Counted from the stretch's first letter, positions 53,301-63,019 are shown. The stretch: 64,000 nt of DNA from an uncultured Clostridia bacterium (GCA_947168885.1 CAMVNQ010000014.1:30571-94570), one strand, 5' to 3'. Notes: generated from the sequence alone by a model not told the origin. Numbers and translations: made by a program.

Positions 53301-54364
53301 GAAGCTTCCGCCTTGTTGTTCTGTACCTCAACGAATGTGTCGGTAACAAAATTTATCTCATGCAGCGAAATATAAATGTCCGCGGTTGAAGAAAGCTGCT
53401 TGCTCAGGCGCTCGGACACGATACTGCGCTTTGCCGAAGCCGCCATTATAGCACCGACTATAACAACTATCGCAAGGACAAAGCTTATGGTAAGCCAGAG
53501 TATCACAGTAAGCGACAGGAACACACTTGTCGTATCATTTACGGAGACACAGCGCCAGTCGTTCTGCATAGTGGCATAATATGCGATATAATGGCCATTC
53601 CCGAGTGAGAACTCAAAATAGTTGTCCTTTGACTTGTCAAGGTTTTCCACGATCATAGCGCCGAGAGTTCCCTGCTCCGCGCGGTAATCCTTTCCGATCT
53701 CATTCTTGTCCGAGTGCGCAACGACAACACCTTTATCGTTCAGTATCATTTCAATGTCCGCTTGTCCGGCAGATACAGAATCTTCGGTGATATGCTGAAT
53801 CTGTTCAAGCGAAACATCGAGCGAGAGAACGCTTACCCCGTCGGACAGTGTCTTACCGATAGCGAGCATGGTATTTCCGGTCTGTACATCAATATAAGGA
53901 TCGAGAACAGTGATGCTGCCCGGGTTTTCCATAGGCTTTATGTACCACGGACGGTCGGTGGCGATATAGTCTGTGGGCGGCTCCCACCGCGTACCGCTGA
54001 AAAAGCGGCCGTTTATATAGCCGTACAGACCCGTCATATTTTCAAGAACTGTGTTCTTGATAGATGTGGACTGACTGACTAAATATTCCTGGATCTCTTC
54101 GTTCGATTTATTTTCTTTTATCATTTCGTCAAGACCGTAAGCCGAAAGCTCGACCGCATCTGTGTTTGTCGAAAGATATTTATCGAACTGCTCGGCAGCC
54201 TTGACGGATGACAATTCGCCTTTAAGGATTATGTTGTCACGTTCCTTCGCATATACCATATTGTAGTACAGTAAAACTATCCCGACAAAGAAAACTATGA
54301 CAAGAATGCTTATAATAAGGGTTCTGAGGGTAGTTCTTGCGGCACCGCTTATATTGTTTTTCAT
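50333..54364 (-). CDS. Hybrid sensor histidine kinase with three tandem cytoplasmic sensory modules, REC and HPt
   Basis: This 1343-residue protein has a transmembrane segment at 15-36, an extracytoplasmic Cache-like domain (40-285, with DRPWYIKP and DPYIDVQTG) and a second transmembrane segment at 285-308. Three related modules of about 130 residues follow (320-450, 455-590, 595-730), each with an IYxS..D/EID motif, a FVDFS-like segment, W(R/C)RARF and a LIEDID/EK end. HisKA carries His750 in SHEIRTP. The ATPase domain carries NILTNAVKY, DTGIGI and EGTGLGMSI. A receiver has Asp1052 in VVFLDHMMP, and an HPt domain has His1209 (IHAMKS). The gene overlaps the paralogous pseudokinase by four bases. 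Confidence 0.9.
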   Translation of the reverse strand: MKNNISGAARTTLRTLIISILVIVFFVGIVLLYYNMVYAKERDNIILKGELSSVKAAEQFDKYLSTNTDAVELSAYGLDEMIKENKSNEEIQEYLVSQSTSIKNTVLENMTGLYGYINGRFFSGTRWEPPTDYIATDRPWYIKPMENPGSITVLDPYIDVQTGNTMLAIGKTLSDGVSVLSLDVSLEQIQHITEDSVSAGQADIEMILNDKGVVVAHSDKNEIGKDYRAEQGTLGAMIVENLDKSKDNYFEFSLGNGHYIAYYATMQNDWRCVSVNDTTSVFLSLTVILWLTISFVLAIVVIVGAIMAASAKRSIVSERLSKQLSSTADIYISLHEINFVTDTFVEVQNNKAEASQMIGETRNNCQQMIRMIMTKFSDSSSRDEILDFVDFTKLDARLKDRNTITSEFLSADKKWRRARYIVSGRLADGRVSDAMYLIEDIDAEKRDRDTALDAVKMMNEQISSVANIYFSMYDIDLENDRFREVKTHASNITDLDTEYQENAQAASLASIDRMTNAVSRQTMRDFVDFSTLDERFSDSNTVTEEFLNNNDLWCRARFVISKCKEDGTIQHVLWLVESIDEEKRKRDKLTEAAETLNYRISSISNIYMTAHEIDVPTDTFTEIKADSKYLVDLVDDTSVQAQATLRHVMQKVCDPSSVEEVLRFIDFSTLERRLKRVNTITTEFMNKEKRWRRGRFVVSRRDERGKLLRVLWLIEDINDEKEERDKLVDLSERAIAASEAKSSFLSNMSHEIRTPINAVLGMNEMILRECDDRNIIAYSESIKTAGSTLLGLVNDILDFSKIEAGKMEIIPVDYDLSSVINDLVNMIQTKADSKGLELVLEISRTVPKMLHGDEVRIKQVITNILTNAVKYTERGSVTFCIGYEKIPDDENSIMLNVSVKDTGIGIKKEDMRKLFSEFDRIEEKRNRNVEGTGLGMSITKRLLEMMDSSLEVESIYELGSKFSFSIKQTVVRWDELGDYETAYKASLGNRTKYREKFRAPDAHILVVDDTPMNLTVFRSLLKRTGVKIDTANSGAEGLAMMLDKKYDVVFLDHMMPEKDGIQTLHELKARPDDPNLETPMICLTANAISGAREQYLAAGFDDYLTKPIDSSKLEEMLMAYLPPEIIQRTDSGQEECTDDELQSGEEQELPEFICGINEIDTKAGIANCGSVDGYLSALNTYAGMINDHADETEKYWQAGDLENATIKIHAMKSTSRIIGALELGDLAQDLELAGKAGDADKVGAGINELLSRCRKLGEQLRPLIDDKPEEDDDADKTPISEEELKEAYALISESLMAVQIDNINEIAESFKSYKIPDAEKERVRKIIRAVEDLDYDMLPQILE

Positions 54365-57294
54365 ACGTTTGTCTCCTTATCGGCTTTATCAGACGGTTTA
54401 CCCGCTATTGCCTGTTTAAGCTCAAACGAGAATTTTGAGCCGAGCTCATATACGCTCTCCGCCTCAAGCTCAGAATCCATCATGTTAAGAAGCTTCTGCG
54501 TGATCTGTATCCCGACGTTCGTTCCCCATAAACCTTGAACAGAACCGGAAAGCCACCTCTGGAGCTGATGCGGTTTCATACCTATGCCGGTGTCCATTAC
54601 ACTTACTTTAAGCAGAACACTGTCCGGTTCATCGGCTGCCGGTTCGCATCCGACAGTTAACGTTACAGTTCCTTTGTCCGTGTATTTTACCGCATTCGAC
54701 AGAAGGTTTGCTGTTATCTGCCTTATGCGCCCGCTGTCACCGTGCAGGGTCTCCGGAATAGTTCCCCTTATGTTTGTTTCAAAACGAAGCCCCTTCTCTT
54801 CGGCTTTGGGCTTTATCGCATTCACAAGGTCGTCGATCACAGTCATTGTGGCGTAGTCAGCAGGCACGATCTCAAGCTTGCCCGCCTCGATAGCCGAATA
54901 ATCGAGTATATCATTCAGCATGCCGAGAAGCTCATATCCGTCTCTGCGTATCTTATCGGAGCATTCGAGTATATGACCGTCACGGCTGTCACGGCGTATG
55001 ATCTCATTTGTTTCGAGAACAGCGTTGATAGGCGACATGACCTCACGCGACAAGGTCGAAAGGAACGTGGATTTTGCTTCGCTTGCCGCAACCGCTCGTT
55101 CGGACATATTTCTCAGCTTGTCACGCTGCTGCTTCTCTGCATCAATATCCTCGGTGAGCCACATGACGTGGGTGACGCGGCCGTTCTCGTTACGGCGCGA
55201 AGCCACAAATCTTCCGCGCCTCCATTTCTTTTCCTTGTTAAGATACTCAAGCGCTATCGTATTTCTGCTGCGAAGACGCTTTTCAAGAGTGTTCATATTG
55301 GTGAATGCAAGTACACGTTCACGGTAAGAGTCGTCCGTGACAGAATCCATTATCATGCGGAAAGTATCGCGTGCGTTGTCATGTGATTCGGTCATGATCT
55401 CGTTCACAAGACTGCTGTCCGATTTAAGCTCAACAAATTTATCGGTCTCAAGGTCGAACTCGTGCGCAGTAAGGAAAATATCGGCGATAGAGGAAATACG
55501 TATATTGAGCTCCTTAGCCGTTTCCGCGAGAGCATCACGCGCTCTCCTCTCCGCGTCGATATTCTCGACAGCCCAGATAACGTGCGCAAGTCCACCGTCC
55601 TTTGTACGCTCTGCAACGATAAATCTGCCTCTGCACCATTTTCCTCTTGAATTTATGAATTCCACTGTCGCTGTGCCTGTTTCCGCCACATTTTTTTCAA
55701 CATTTGAAAACTCTATGAACTCCATAACTTCCTTGCGGCAGCTTTCGTCCGTGAGCTTTGTCATAGCGTCGCGAATCACCTGCTGTGCATTGTGAACGTC
55801 ATTGCCGATCGCGGTCTGGACAACAGAATCGTTCATCTTTATTATCGTAAACGAATCGTTCTGAATATCAACATCATGAACAGAGGTATATATGTTCGCG
55901 AGCGAACCGAGCTGGAAGCTGAGCAGCTTGGCGGTATCCTGCATCTTGTCTCTGTCGCGCTTTTCACCGTCTATATCCTCGATGAGATACATAGCGTTGG
56001 AAACACGTCCGTCGGCAAGTCTTCCCGAAACTATATAGCGCGCCTTGCGCCATTTTCCGTCCGCGCTCAGGAATTCGGTCGTTATAGTGCTGCGGTCTTT
56101 CAGACGCTCGTCAAGCTTGGAGAAATCAACGAAATCAAGTATCCGGTCACGGGTCGATTCATCGGAAAACTGCGCCATTATCGTGCGTATCATCTGCTGA
56201 CAGTTGTTCCGGGTCTCACCTATCATCTTTGACGCTTCCGATTTAGTGTTGATAACCTCGATAAATGTATCGGAAACGAAATCTATCTCGTGCAGCGATA
56301 TGTATATATCCGCCGTGGATGAGAGCTGTTTGCTGAGCCGCTCGGCTATGATACTGCGCTTTGCCGAATTGACCGAAATACCCGCGACTATCACAACTAT
56401 TGCTATGACCACTACGATAGTGACAAGAAGAATTACGGTTATCGACGCAAACACGCTTGTCGCGTCCTTTACGGAAACGCAGATCCAGTCGTTATATATC
56501 TTCGTCGTGTACACTATATAGCGGGACGGGGCATGATCTATCTCAAAATAGTTTTCATTCACGGAACCGATCTTCCTGAAGATCTCAGCGCCGAGAGTTC
56601 CGGTCTCCTCGCTGTAATTTCTGTTCACCTCGGACTTGTCGGAATGTGCCATGACAGAGCCGCTGCTGTCGATTATAAACTCAATATCCGACAGCTCTGA
56701 ACTTACGGCTTCTTCTGTTATAGATTGTATTTTTTCCAGTGACATATCAAACGCCACAACGCTCTTGCCGTCACTCAGGGACTTGGCAAGCGTTATCATC
56801 ACATCGCCGGTCAGTGCATCGACATAAGGATCTACAACCGCAACTTCTCCGTTCGCATTGATCGCGTCCTTAAACCACGGGCGTTCAGTCGGAACGTAAT
56901 CATCGGGAGGAACCCAGTCGGAGCCGTCAAGATAGACTCCGTTAACATAAGCATACATTCCGTTTGAGTTCTCAAAGATCGTGTTCTTTATCACGTCTGA
57001 CTGTTCAACAAGATAATCATGCATTTCATCGCTGCTCTTCCCGCCGGCAAGCATTCCGTCGAGTGTGTATGCTGTCATTTTTATCGCGTCAAGGCTTGTC
57101 GAAATGTAAATATTGAAATCGGTGGCAGACTGTACAGCAGAAGTCTCGATGTTTTTTATCATAAGATCACGTTCATTTGTATAGACCATGTTGTAATAGA
57201 ACAAAATGACACCGACAAAGAATATAATAACAAAAGCACTTATTGCAAATGTGCGAAGTGTAGATTTTCCGATACCTTTGAGTTTATTATTCAT
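54361..57294 (-). CDS. Pseudo-histidine kinase, paralog of the hybrid kinase
   Basis: This 977-residue protein has the same plan as its neighbour: transmembrane segment, Cache-like domain, transmembrane segment, three related cytoplasmic modules, HisKA and ATPase domains. It stops there, without receiver or HPt. The phospho-acceptor is lost: SREVMSP stands where the neighbour has SHEIRTP, so position 750 is Arg rather than His. The N-box (NLLSNAVKY) and DTGIGM are kept, but the ATP-lid/G2 region is degenerate (LWGTNVGIQI). It probably acts by heterodimerising with the active kinase. ATG 57294 follows AAAAGGAGAAAAATA and a consensus promoter. Confidence 0.88.
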   Translation of the reverse strand: MNNKLKGIGKSTLRTFAISAFVIIFFVGVILFYYNMVYTNERDLMIKNIETSAVQSATDFNIYISTSLDAIKMTAYTLDGMLAGGKSSDEMHDYLVEQSDVIKNTIFENSNGMYAYVNGVYLDGSDWVPPDDYVPTERPWFKDAINANGEVAVVDPYVDALTGDVMITLAKSLSDGKSVVAFDMSLEKIQSITEEAVSSELSDIEFIIDSSGSVMAHSDKSEVNRNYSEETGTLGAEIFRKIGSVNENYFEIDHAPSRYIVYTTKIYNDWICVSVKDATSVFASITVILLVTIVVVIAIVVIVAGISVNSAKRSIIAERLSKQLSSTADIYISLHEIDFVSDTFIEVINTKSEASKMIGETRNNCQQMIRTIMAQFSDESTRDRILDFVDFSKLDERLKDRSTITTEFLSADGKWRKARYIVSGRLADGRVSNAMYLIEDIDGEKRDRDKMQDTAKLLSFQLGSLANIYTSVHDVDIQNDSFTIIKMNDSVVQTAIGNDVHNAQQVIRDAMTKLTDESCRKEVMEFIEFSNVEKNVAETGTATVEFINSRGKWCRGRFIVAERTKDGGLAHVIWAVENIDAERRARDALAETAKELNIRISSIADIFLTAHEFDLETDKFVELKSDSSLVNEIMTESHDNARDTFRMIMDSVTDDSYRERVLAFTNMNTLEKRLRSRNTIALEYLNKEKKWRRGRFVASRRNENGRVTHVMWLTEDIDAEKQQRDKLRNMSERAVAASEAKSTFLSTLSREVMSPINAVLETNEIIRRDSRDGHILECSDKIRRDGYELLGMLNDILDYSAIEAGKLEIVPADYATMTVIDDLVNAIKPKAEEKGLRFETNIRGTIPETLHGDSGRIRQITANLLSNAVKYTDKGTVTLTVGCEPAADEPDSVLLKVSVMDTGIGMKPHQLQRWLSGSVQGLWGTNVGIQITQKLLNMMDSELEAESVYELGSKFSFELKQAIAGKPSDKADKETNV

Positions 57295-57447
57295 TATTTT
57301 TCTCCTTTTCGCAGGATCCGTGCATAACAGCACCGCAGTTTTTTCTCAGAATAACAGACAGAATATACTGTGCAGAGTATTAAGTCAGTGTTTATGCAGT
57401 ACCTGCTCAATACCCCGCAGGGGAAAATGCACAAAAAATATATTAAT

Positions 57448-57476
57448 ATTGTATCATATTTACGCAATTTTGTCAA
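57448..57476 (-). promoter_or_regulatory. Sigma-A promoter of the pseudokinase operon
   Basis: Minus-strand TTGACA and TACAAT have a 17-base spacer. A leader of about 150 bases follows, containing a short CCCCTGCGGGG hairpin. Confidence 0.8.
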
Positions 57477-57563
57477 GATACCGTATTAATATGTTACGGA
57501 ATACGTTGTACTTCCGGAACAGCATCACGCACGAAAAGCACAGGTCAGAGCAACTGACGCACA

Positions 57564-57596
57564 AAGAAAAGACACAGCGGACAATTCCGCCGTGCC
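57564..57596 (-). terminator. Terminator of amt-glnK
   Basis: The minus-strand stem CACGGCGGAA/TCCGCTGTG with a short loop is followed by TCTTTTCTTTGT, between the stop at 57632 and the next promoter. Confidence 0.78.
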
Positions 57597-57631
57597 TTTC
57601 CTTTTTTCAGCCAATATAAAGTGAGGAAACT

Positions 57632-59377
57632 TCACACGTTATCCTGCAGCGCGTCGTACCCGTGCTCGCCGGTCCTTATCTTGAGCACATTCTCAACATC
57701 GTAAACGAAGATCTTGCCGTCGCCGAGATTACCGGTATAGAGTGCGTTCTTCGCTGCGCTTACGACATCTTCAACAGGCACTTTGCAGACTACGACCTCG
57801 ACCTTTACCTTCGGAAGGAGCTGCGGTGTTACCGGAACTCCACGGTAATATTCGGTCTTGCCCTTCTGCATTCCGCAGCCCATTGTGTTCGTCACTGTCA
57901 TACCCGTGATACCGATAGAGTACAGCGCGGATTTGAGCTGATCGAACTTTTCGAGAGAAGTGATTATGTCCACCTTTGTCATCTTCACGTCGGAAGCGGT
58001 ATTGACAGCCTTGACGTGCTGTACGGGAACAGATGCATCTTCAGAAAGCACCGGAATAACATTCGCGACTTCCTTTTCTTTGCCCGAAGCTGTTGTCTCG
58101 ATGTGCATCGAAGGAATGAAGTCTGCGTAGGACGACTGTAAGCCGTGCTCGGTTGCGTCGAGTCCGACGATCTCTTCATGTCTGTTGACACGAAGTCCGA
58201 TAGTTTTCTTGATAATGAAGAATGTTACTGTGATGCAGACTGCTGTCCACGCTGCGACAGTCACAACGCCGAGAGCCTGTACTCCGAGGAGGTCAATTCC
58301 GCCGCCGTAGAAGAGACCGGCGAACGGCCTTCCGCTTGCGTCTTCGATCGCATATCCGGGAACTGCGGGATTAGCGAGAAGGCCTACTGCGAGAGTACCC
58401 CAGATACCGTTGCAGAAGTGTACCGCAACTGCGCCGACAGGGTCGTCGATCTTGAGAACGTTATCGAGGAACCATACGCCGAAGATAACGAGAAGTCCGG
58501 ATACCACGCCGATCACTGTTGCGCCGAGAGCATCGACGACATCGCAGCCAGCGGTTACGCCAACGAGGCCTGCGAGAGACGCGTTAAGACACATCGAGAC
58601 ATCAGGCTTGCCGTAGCGGAGCCATGTGAATATCATGCAGACAACAGTTGCTACTGCCGGAGCGATAGTTGTTGTCACGAAGATAGAGCCGAGCTGACCG
58701 CCGCTTATCGCAGCAGCGCCGTTGAAGCCGTACCAGCCGAACCAGAGGATAAAGCAGCCGAGTGCGCCGAGTGTGAGCGAGTGTCCGGGTATAGCTTTCG
58801 GCTTGCCCTCTTTGTCAAACTTGCCGATACGCGGTCCGACCATTCCGGCACCGATAAGTGCACAGATACCGCCGACCATGTGGATAGCACACGAGCCTGC
58901 GAAGTCATGGAAGCCGAGCTGAACGAGCCAGCCGCCGCCCCATATCCAGTGAGCCTCGATAGGATAGATCACAAGGCTGATGACTGCCGAGTAGATGCAG
59001 TAAGAGAGGAATTTCGTGCGTTCTGCCATACCGCCGGAAACGATCGTCGCCGCGGTCGCACAGAACACGAGATTGAACACGAAAGGCGACCAGTCAAAGT
59101 TGCCGTAATCCGTGAAAACGCCGAGAGTCGGCATTCCGCAGAAGCCGCCGAGAACGTCCTCGCCCATCATCAGACCGAAGCCGAGAAGTGCAAATACAAC
59201 TGTACCAATACAGAAATCCATAAGGTTCTTCATTATGATGTTACCCGCGTTCTTTGCGCGTGTAAAACCGGTCTCGACCATTGCGAAGCCCGCTTGCATA
59301 AAGAATACGAGCGCGGCTCCTATCAGGTACCATATACCGAATATTTCAGTGTCGACAGCATTCATGATGTTGTCCAT
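57632..59377 (-). CDS. amt: Ammonium transporter Amt fused to a GlnK-type PII protein
   Basis: This 581-residue protein has an Amt channel at residues 1-410 with eleven predicted helices and the twin pore histidines in PIEAHWIWGG and AVAVHFCNGIWG. The motif VFFMQAGFAMVETGF opens the family signature. After a linker, residues 470-575 are a PII domain (MTKVDIITSLEKFDQLKSAL) with a T-loop containing GKTEYYRG, and VEDVVSAAKNALYTG. In split systems GlnK blocks the channel when nitrogen is ample; here the plug is covalently attached. The ribosome site is AAAGGAAGATGACTT. It lies downstream of purF with 172 bases of structured leader. Confidence 0.92.
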   Translation of the reverse strand: MDNIMNAVDTEIFGIWYLIGAALVFFMQAGFAMVETGFTRAKNAGNIIMKNLMDFCIGTVVFALLGFGLMMGEDVLGGFCGMPTLGVFTDYGNFDWSPFVFNLVFCATAATIVSGGMAERTKFLSYCIYSAVISLVIYPIEAHWIWGGGWLVQLGFHDFAGSCAIHMVGGICALIGAGMVGPRIGKFDKEGKPKAIPGHSLTLGALGCFILWFGWYGFNGAAAISGGQLGSIFVTTTIAPAVATVVCMIFTWLRYGKPDVSMCLNASLAGLVGVTAGCDVVDALGATVIGVVSGLLVIFGVWFLDNVLKIDDPVGAVAVHFCNGIWGTLAVGLLANPAVPGYAIEDASGRPFAGLFYGGGIDLLGVQALGVVTVAAWTAVCITVTFFIIKKTIGLRVNRHEEIVGLDATEHGLQSSYADFIPSMHIETTASGKEKEVANVIPVLSEDASVPVQHVKAVNTASDVKMTKVDIITSLEKFDQLKSALYSIGITGMTVTNTMGCGMQKGKTEYYRGVPVTPQLLPKVKVEVVVCKVPVEDVVSAAKNALYTGNLGDGKIFVYDVENVLKIRTGEHGYDALQDNV

Positions 59378-59399
59378 AAGTCATCTTCCTTTCTTTATC

Positions 59400-59548
59400 T
59401 GCGCTTACGCGCTTGTCATAAGTGGACGGCAGCAGGCTTACGCAGCCTGCACCGCGGCAGCGTTACGCTGCACCATTTAATGACAATGAGGCACGGCAAA
59501 ACCGCCGAGCCCCATTGCTCAAAAATCTACACATTTTATTTCAGTTGA
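59400..59548 (-). promoter_or_regulatory. Structured leader of amt with consecutive hairpins
   Basis: Four stems follow each other: 59401-59412 (GCGC/GCGC), 59432-59450 (GCAGGCT/AGCCTGC), 59457-59471 (GCAGCGT/ACGCTGC) and 59484-59517 (CAATG/CATTG with an inner GGC/GCC). The first three carry the hexamer GCGTAA (minus strand) at or in the loop. No clear promoter was seen, so the leader may act on read-through from glnN-purF. Confidence 0.5.
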
Positions 59549-59549
59549 G

Positions 59550-60959
59550 TTATTTGTGGATCTTTTCCTCAAATTTATTCTTTTCGCCGCAACCGCTGAC
59601 ATCAACGGGATATTCTCCGGTGAAGCAGCCGGTGCAGGTGCCGCATTCCGTGAGATACTGCGCATCCCCGACCGGAAGGTACGCGAGACTGTCCGCACCT
59701 ATCGCTCTGGCAATATCTTCGGTATTGTCGTACTTGCACGCGATCAGGTTATCCTGTGAGTCTATGTCCGTCCCGAACCAGCACGGGAATCTGAACGGCG
59801 GCGAAGAGATGCGAACGTGGACTTCCTTAGCACCCGCGCTTTTGAGCAGTCCCACTATGCGTGCGCTCGTTGTCCCGCGCACTATCGAATCATCGACCAT
59901 TATGACACGCTTACCGGAGACCACGCTCGATACCGCGTTGAGCTTTATCCGCACAGCGTCACGTCTTTCCGACTGTTTCGGCTGTATGAAGCTTCGCCCG
60001 ATGTAGCGGTTCTTGACAAAGCCTGTCGCGTAAGGGATACCGCTTTCGTCGGAATATCCGAGTGCCGCGTCTATGCCGGAATCCGGCACGCCTATCACAA
60101 TATCCGCGTCCGCCGGAGAGCGTTTTGCGAGCATTCTTCCCGCGTTCGTTCTCCAGTTCCGGACAGGCTCACCTTCAAGCAGCGAATCCGGTCTTGCAAA
60201 ATATATGTACTCGAACACACACATCGTCTGCGGGCCGCCGCAGTGTGTCGTGATGCTCGTAACGCCGTCCTCGCCGATAACCGCTATCTCGCCCGGTCTC
60301 ACATCGCGGAGTATCGTTCCGCCGACACTTTCTATCGCACAGGATTCCGATGCGGCAATATATCCGTTATCGGTCTTTCCGAGGACAAGCGGTCTGAAAC
60401 CGTTCGGGTCGCGGAATGCTATCAGCTTTGTCGCGGTCATGAGCACACAGGAATACGCGCCTTTAATCTCGTTCATCGCCGCTTCCACAGCTTCTTCGGT
60501 AGAGCCGCATCTCAGCCGCGCCGCAACAATCGCATAGGCTATCGCTTCGGTGTCCGAAGTACCGTGGAATATAGCGCCGTTAAGCTCGTACTTTCGCCGC
60601 AGCTGCTCTGAATTGGTCAGATTACCGTTGTGCGCAAGGGACATATTTCCCTTTATGTGACGGACCACAAGCGGCTGGACGTTGTTCATATCCGCACCGC
60701 CAGTGGTTGAATAGCGAACGTGCCCTATCGCGATATTGCCTTTTCCGAGAGCCTCAAGTTCGTCGCCGCCAAAAACCTCGTGAACAAGTCCGGAGCCTTT
60801 ATGATGCCGCATTATGCCGTCATCGCATACCGAGATTCCGCAGCTTTCCTGACCGCGGTGCTGGAGTGCGTACAATCCGAGATATACCTCGTGTGCCGCA
60901 TCAACGGGGGTGTTCGCGTAAATCCCGAAAACGCCGCATTCTTCATTCAGCTTTCTCAT
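59550..60959 (-). CDS. purF: Amidophosphoribosyltransferase
   Basis: This 469-residue cytoplasmic enzyme catalyses the first step of purine synthesis, PRPP plus glutamine to 5-phosphoribosylamine. A seven-residue propeptide precedes the nucleophile Cys8 (CGVFGIY). The PRPP loop is [14 protein letters not shown]. Four cysteines, including ECGTCTGCF near the end, indicate the Fe-S type of Bacillus PurF. It overlaps glnN by four bases (ATGA), coupling a major glutamine consumer to the glutamine producer rather than to other pur genes. Confidence 0.95.
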   Translation of the reverse strand: MRKLNEECGVFGIYANTPVDAAHEVYLGLYALQHRGQESCGISVCDDGIMRHHKGSGLVHEVFGGDELEALGKGNIAIGHVRYSTTGGADMNNVQPLVVRHIKGNMSLAHNGNLTNSEQLRRKYELNGAIFHGTSDTEAIAYAIVAARLRCGSTEEAVEAAMNEIKGAYSCVLMTATKLIAFRDPNGFRPLVLGKTDNGYIAASESCAIESVGGTILRDVRPGEIAVIGEDGVTSITTHCGGPQTMCVFEYIYFARPDSLLEGEPVRNWRTNAGRMLAKRSPADADIVIGVPDSGIDAALGYSDESGIPYATGFVKNRYIGRSFIQPKQSERRDAVRIKLNAVSSVVSGKRVIMVDDSIVRGTTSARIVGLLKSAGAKEVHVRISSPPFRFPCWFGTDIDSQDNLIACKYDNTEDIARAIGADSLAYLPVGDAQYLTECGTCTGCFTGEYPVDVSGCGEKNKFEEKIHK

Positions 60960-63019
60960 CTTACGTCAAACAGCAGCTCGCCATAGGTAGGTACCGGCCA
61001 GTATTCCTTTGCCGTTATCTTTTCCGCATCGTCGATATGTTTTCTGAGTTCCGCCATCGCCGGAACGACTTCATCCTTGCAGATGAAAGCGCTCTTGATA
61101 ACATCGTCTTCATCGGCAGCTTTTTCAAGCTTTGCCTCAAGCTCCGTAAGGGCGTTGTATGCCTTGCTCATAAGCTCCGAGAGACGAGCGGAAATGTTCT
61201 TTTCGTAGTCGGAAGTAAGGTTAAGGTCGAGCTCACGGACGTACTTGCTTATGCTTGGAAGAAGGTCGTGATATGCCATATCTGTCATTGTACGGGCTTC
61301 TATCTTGATAAGCTTTTCGTAAGCCTCGAAAAGTATCTCGTTGCGTGAGTGCATCTCGGCTTCGGAGAACACTTTGTGAGATGTAAACAAAACCACGTTC
61401 TTTTCATCAAGCCAGTGTGCAAGTGCGTCGGGAGTAGTCCTGAGATTCGACAGTCCGCGCTTTTCGGCTTCGGCTATCCATGCATCATCATATCCGTTGC
61501 CGTTGAAGATGATGCGCTTGTGTTCCTTTATCACTTTCTGTATGAGGTCATGCAGTGCGCCGTTGAAATCCTGGACATTTTCAAGAGTGTCCGCGAACTG
61601 TTTGAGTTCCTCGGCTACCGCGGTGTTAAGCACAACGTTGCTGCCGGAGACCGAAGCTGCCGAGCCGAGCATTCTGAACTCGAATTTATTTCCGGTGAAC
61701 GCGAAAGGCGATGTTCTGTTTCTGTCTGTCGCGTCCTTCGGGAATTTCGGAAGAACATGAACTCCGACCTTCATAAGTTCCTTTTCCTTGCCGCCGTAGG
61801 GTTCGTCCTTCTCTATCGCTTCAAGTATCTCTGTAAGCTCTTCGCCGAGGAATACCGAGATGACAGCGGGCGGAGCTTCGTTCGCGCCGAGTCTGTGATC
61901 GTTGCCCGCACTCGCTACGGAAATACGGAGAAGATCCTGATAATCGTCAACCGCCTTTATGACCGCGCAAAGGAAGAGAAGGAACTGAGCGTTCTCATAA
62001 GGAGTATCACCGGGTTCGAGAAGATTGGTACCGGTGTTTGTGCTTATCGACCAGTTATTGTGCTTTCCGGAACCATTCACGCCGTCAAACGGCTTTTCGT
62101 GGAGCAGGCACACAAGTCCGTGCTTTTTTGCGACCTTCTGCATGATCTCCATTGTAAGCTGGTTATGATCTGCTGCGATGTTTGTTGTCGCAAAGATAGG
62201 TGCAAGCTCGTGCTGTGCCGGAGCGACCTCGTTATGCTCTGTCTTTGCGAGAATTCCGAGCTTCCAGAGCTCCTCGTTGAGATCTTTCATGAATGCCTGC
62301 ACGCGGGGTTTTATCACGCCGAAGTAGTGGTCTTCGAGCTCCTGTCCCTTCGGCGGCATAGCGCCGAAAAGTGTGCGTCCGGTATATATAAGGTCTTTGC
62401 GCTTGTCGTAGTCCTCCTTGTCAACAAGGAAATATTCCTGCTCGGGACCGACTGTTGTCTTGACCGATGTTGCATTCTCGTTTCCGAAAAGTTTCAGAAT
62501 ACGCATTGCCTGTCTGTTGACGGCTTCCATTGAGCGCAGAAGCGGTGTTTTCTTATCGAGTGCCTCGCCGCCGTAAGAGCAGAACGCTGTCGGTATGCAA
62601 AGCACGCCGTCCTTGATGAATGCGTATGACGTCGGGTCCCATGCTGTGTATCCGCGTGCCTCGAATGTCGCGCGAAGTCCGCCGGACGGGAAGGATGACG
62701 CGTCGGGTTCGCCCTGAATAAGCTCCTTGCCGGAAAATTCCATAATCACGCTTCCGCCGGCGCTCGGGGAGATGAAGCTGTCATGCTTCTCCGCTGTGAT
62801 CCCGGTCATAGGCTGGAACCAGTGGGTGTAGTGGGTCGCGCCTTTTTCGATAGCCCATTCTTTCATAGCGTTTGCTACTACTGCCGCAGCTGCGGGATCA
62901 AGACGTTTGCCGTTGTCGATCGTGTTCTTGACTGCCTTGAATGTTTCTTTTGGCAATCTTGCCTTCATCACGTTTTCATTGAACACGTTTTCGCCAAAGT
63001 ATTCTGCTACCTGTTTCAT
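60956..63019 (-). CDS. glnN: Type III glutamine synthetase
   Basis: This 687-residue type III enzyme (GlnN) makes glutamine from glutamate, ammonia and ATP. Family segments include [57 protein letters not shown] and [13 protein letters not shown], covering the metal and ATP sites. The length is normal for type III (about 700), clearly longer than type I. The ATG follows AAAGGAAACAAAAGTT. A terminator-like hairpin lies between promoter and gene, suggesting attenuation. Confidence 0.95.
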   Translation of the reverse strand: MKQVAEYFGENVFNENVMKARLPKETFKAVKNTIDNGKRLDPAAAAVVANAMKEWAIEKGATHYTHWFQPMTGITAEKHDSFISPSAGGSVIMEFSGKELIQGEPDASSFPSGGLRATFEARGYTAWDPTSYAFIKDGVLCIPTAFCSYGGEALDKKTPLLRSMEAVNRQAMRILKLFGNENATSVKTTVGPEQEYFLVDKEDYDKRKDLIYTGRTLFGAMPPKGQELEDHYFGVIKPRVQAFMKDLNEELWKLGILAKTEHNEVAPAQHELAPIFATTNIAADHNQLTMEIMQKVAKKHGLVCLLHEKPFDGVNGSGKHNNWSISTNTGTNLLEPGDTPYENAQFLLFLCAVIKAVDDYQDLLRISVASAGNDHRLGANEAPPAVISVFLGEELTEILEAIEKDEPYGGKEKELMKVGVHVLPKFPKDATDRNRTSPFAFTGNKFEFRMLGSAASVSGSNVVLNTAVAEELKQFADTLENVQDFNGALHDLIQKVIKEHKRIIFNGNGYDDAWIAEAEKRGLSNLRTTPDALAHWLDEKNVVLFTSHKVFSEAEMHSRNEILFEAYEKLIKIEARTMTDMAYHDLLPSISKYVRELDLNLTSDYEKNISARLSELMSKAYNALTELEAKLEKAADEDDVIKSAFICKDEVVPAMAELRKHIDDAEKITAKEYWPVPTYGELLFDVR

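Noticed and set aside
58145..59548. 467-codon open frame opposite amt
   Set aside because: It is antisense to the well-supported Amt-GlnK gene, with Cys/Glu/Arg-rich composition typical of a codon-bias shadow.
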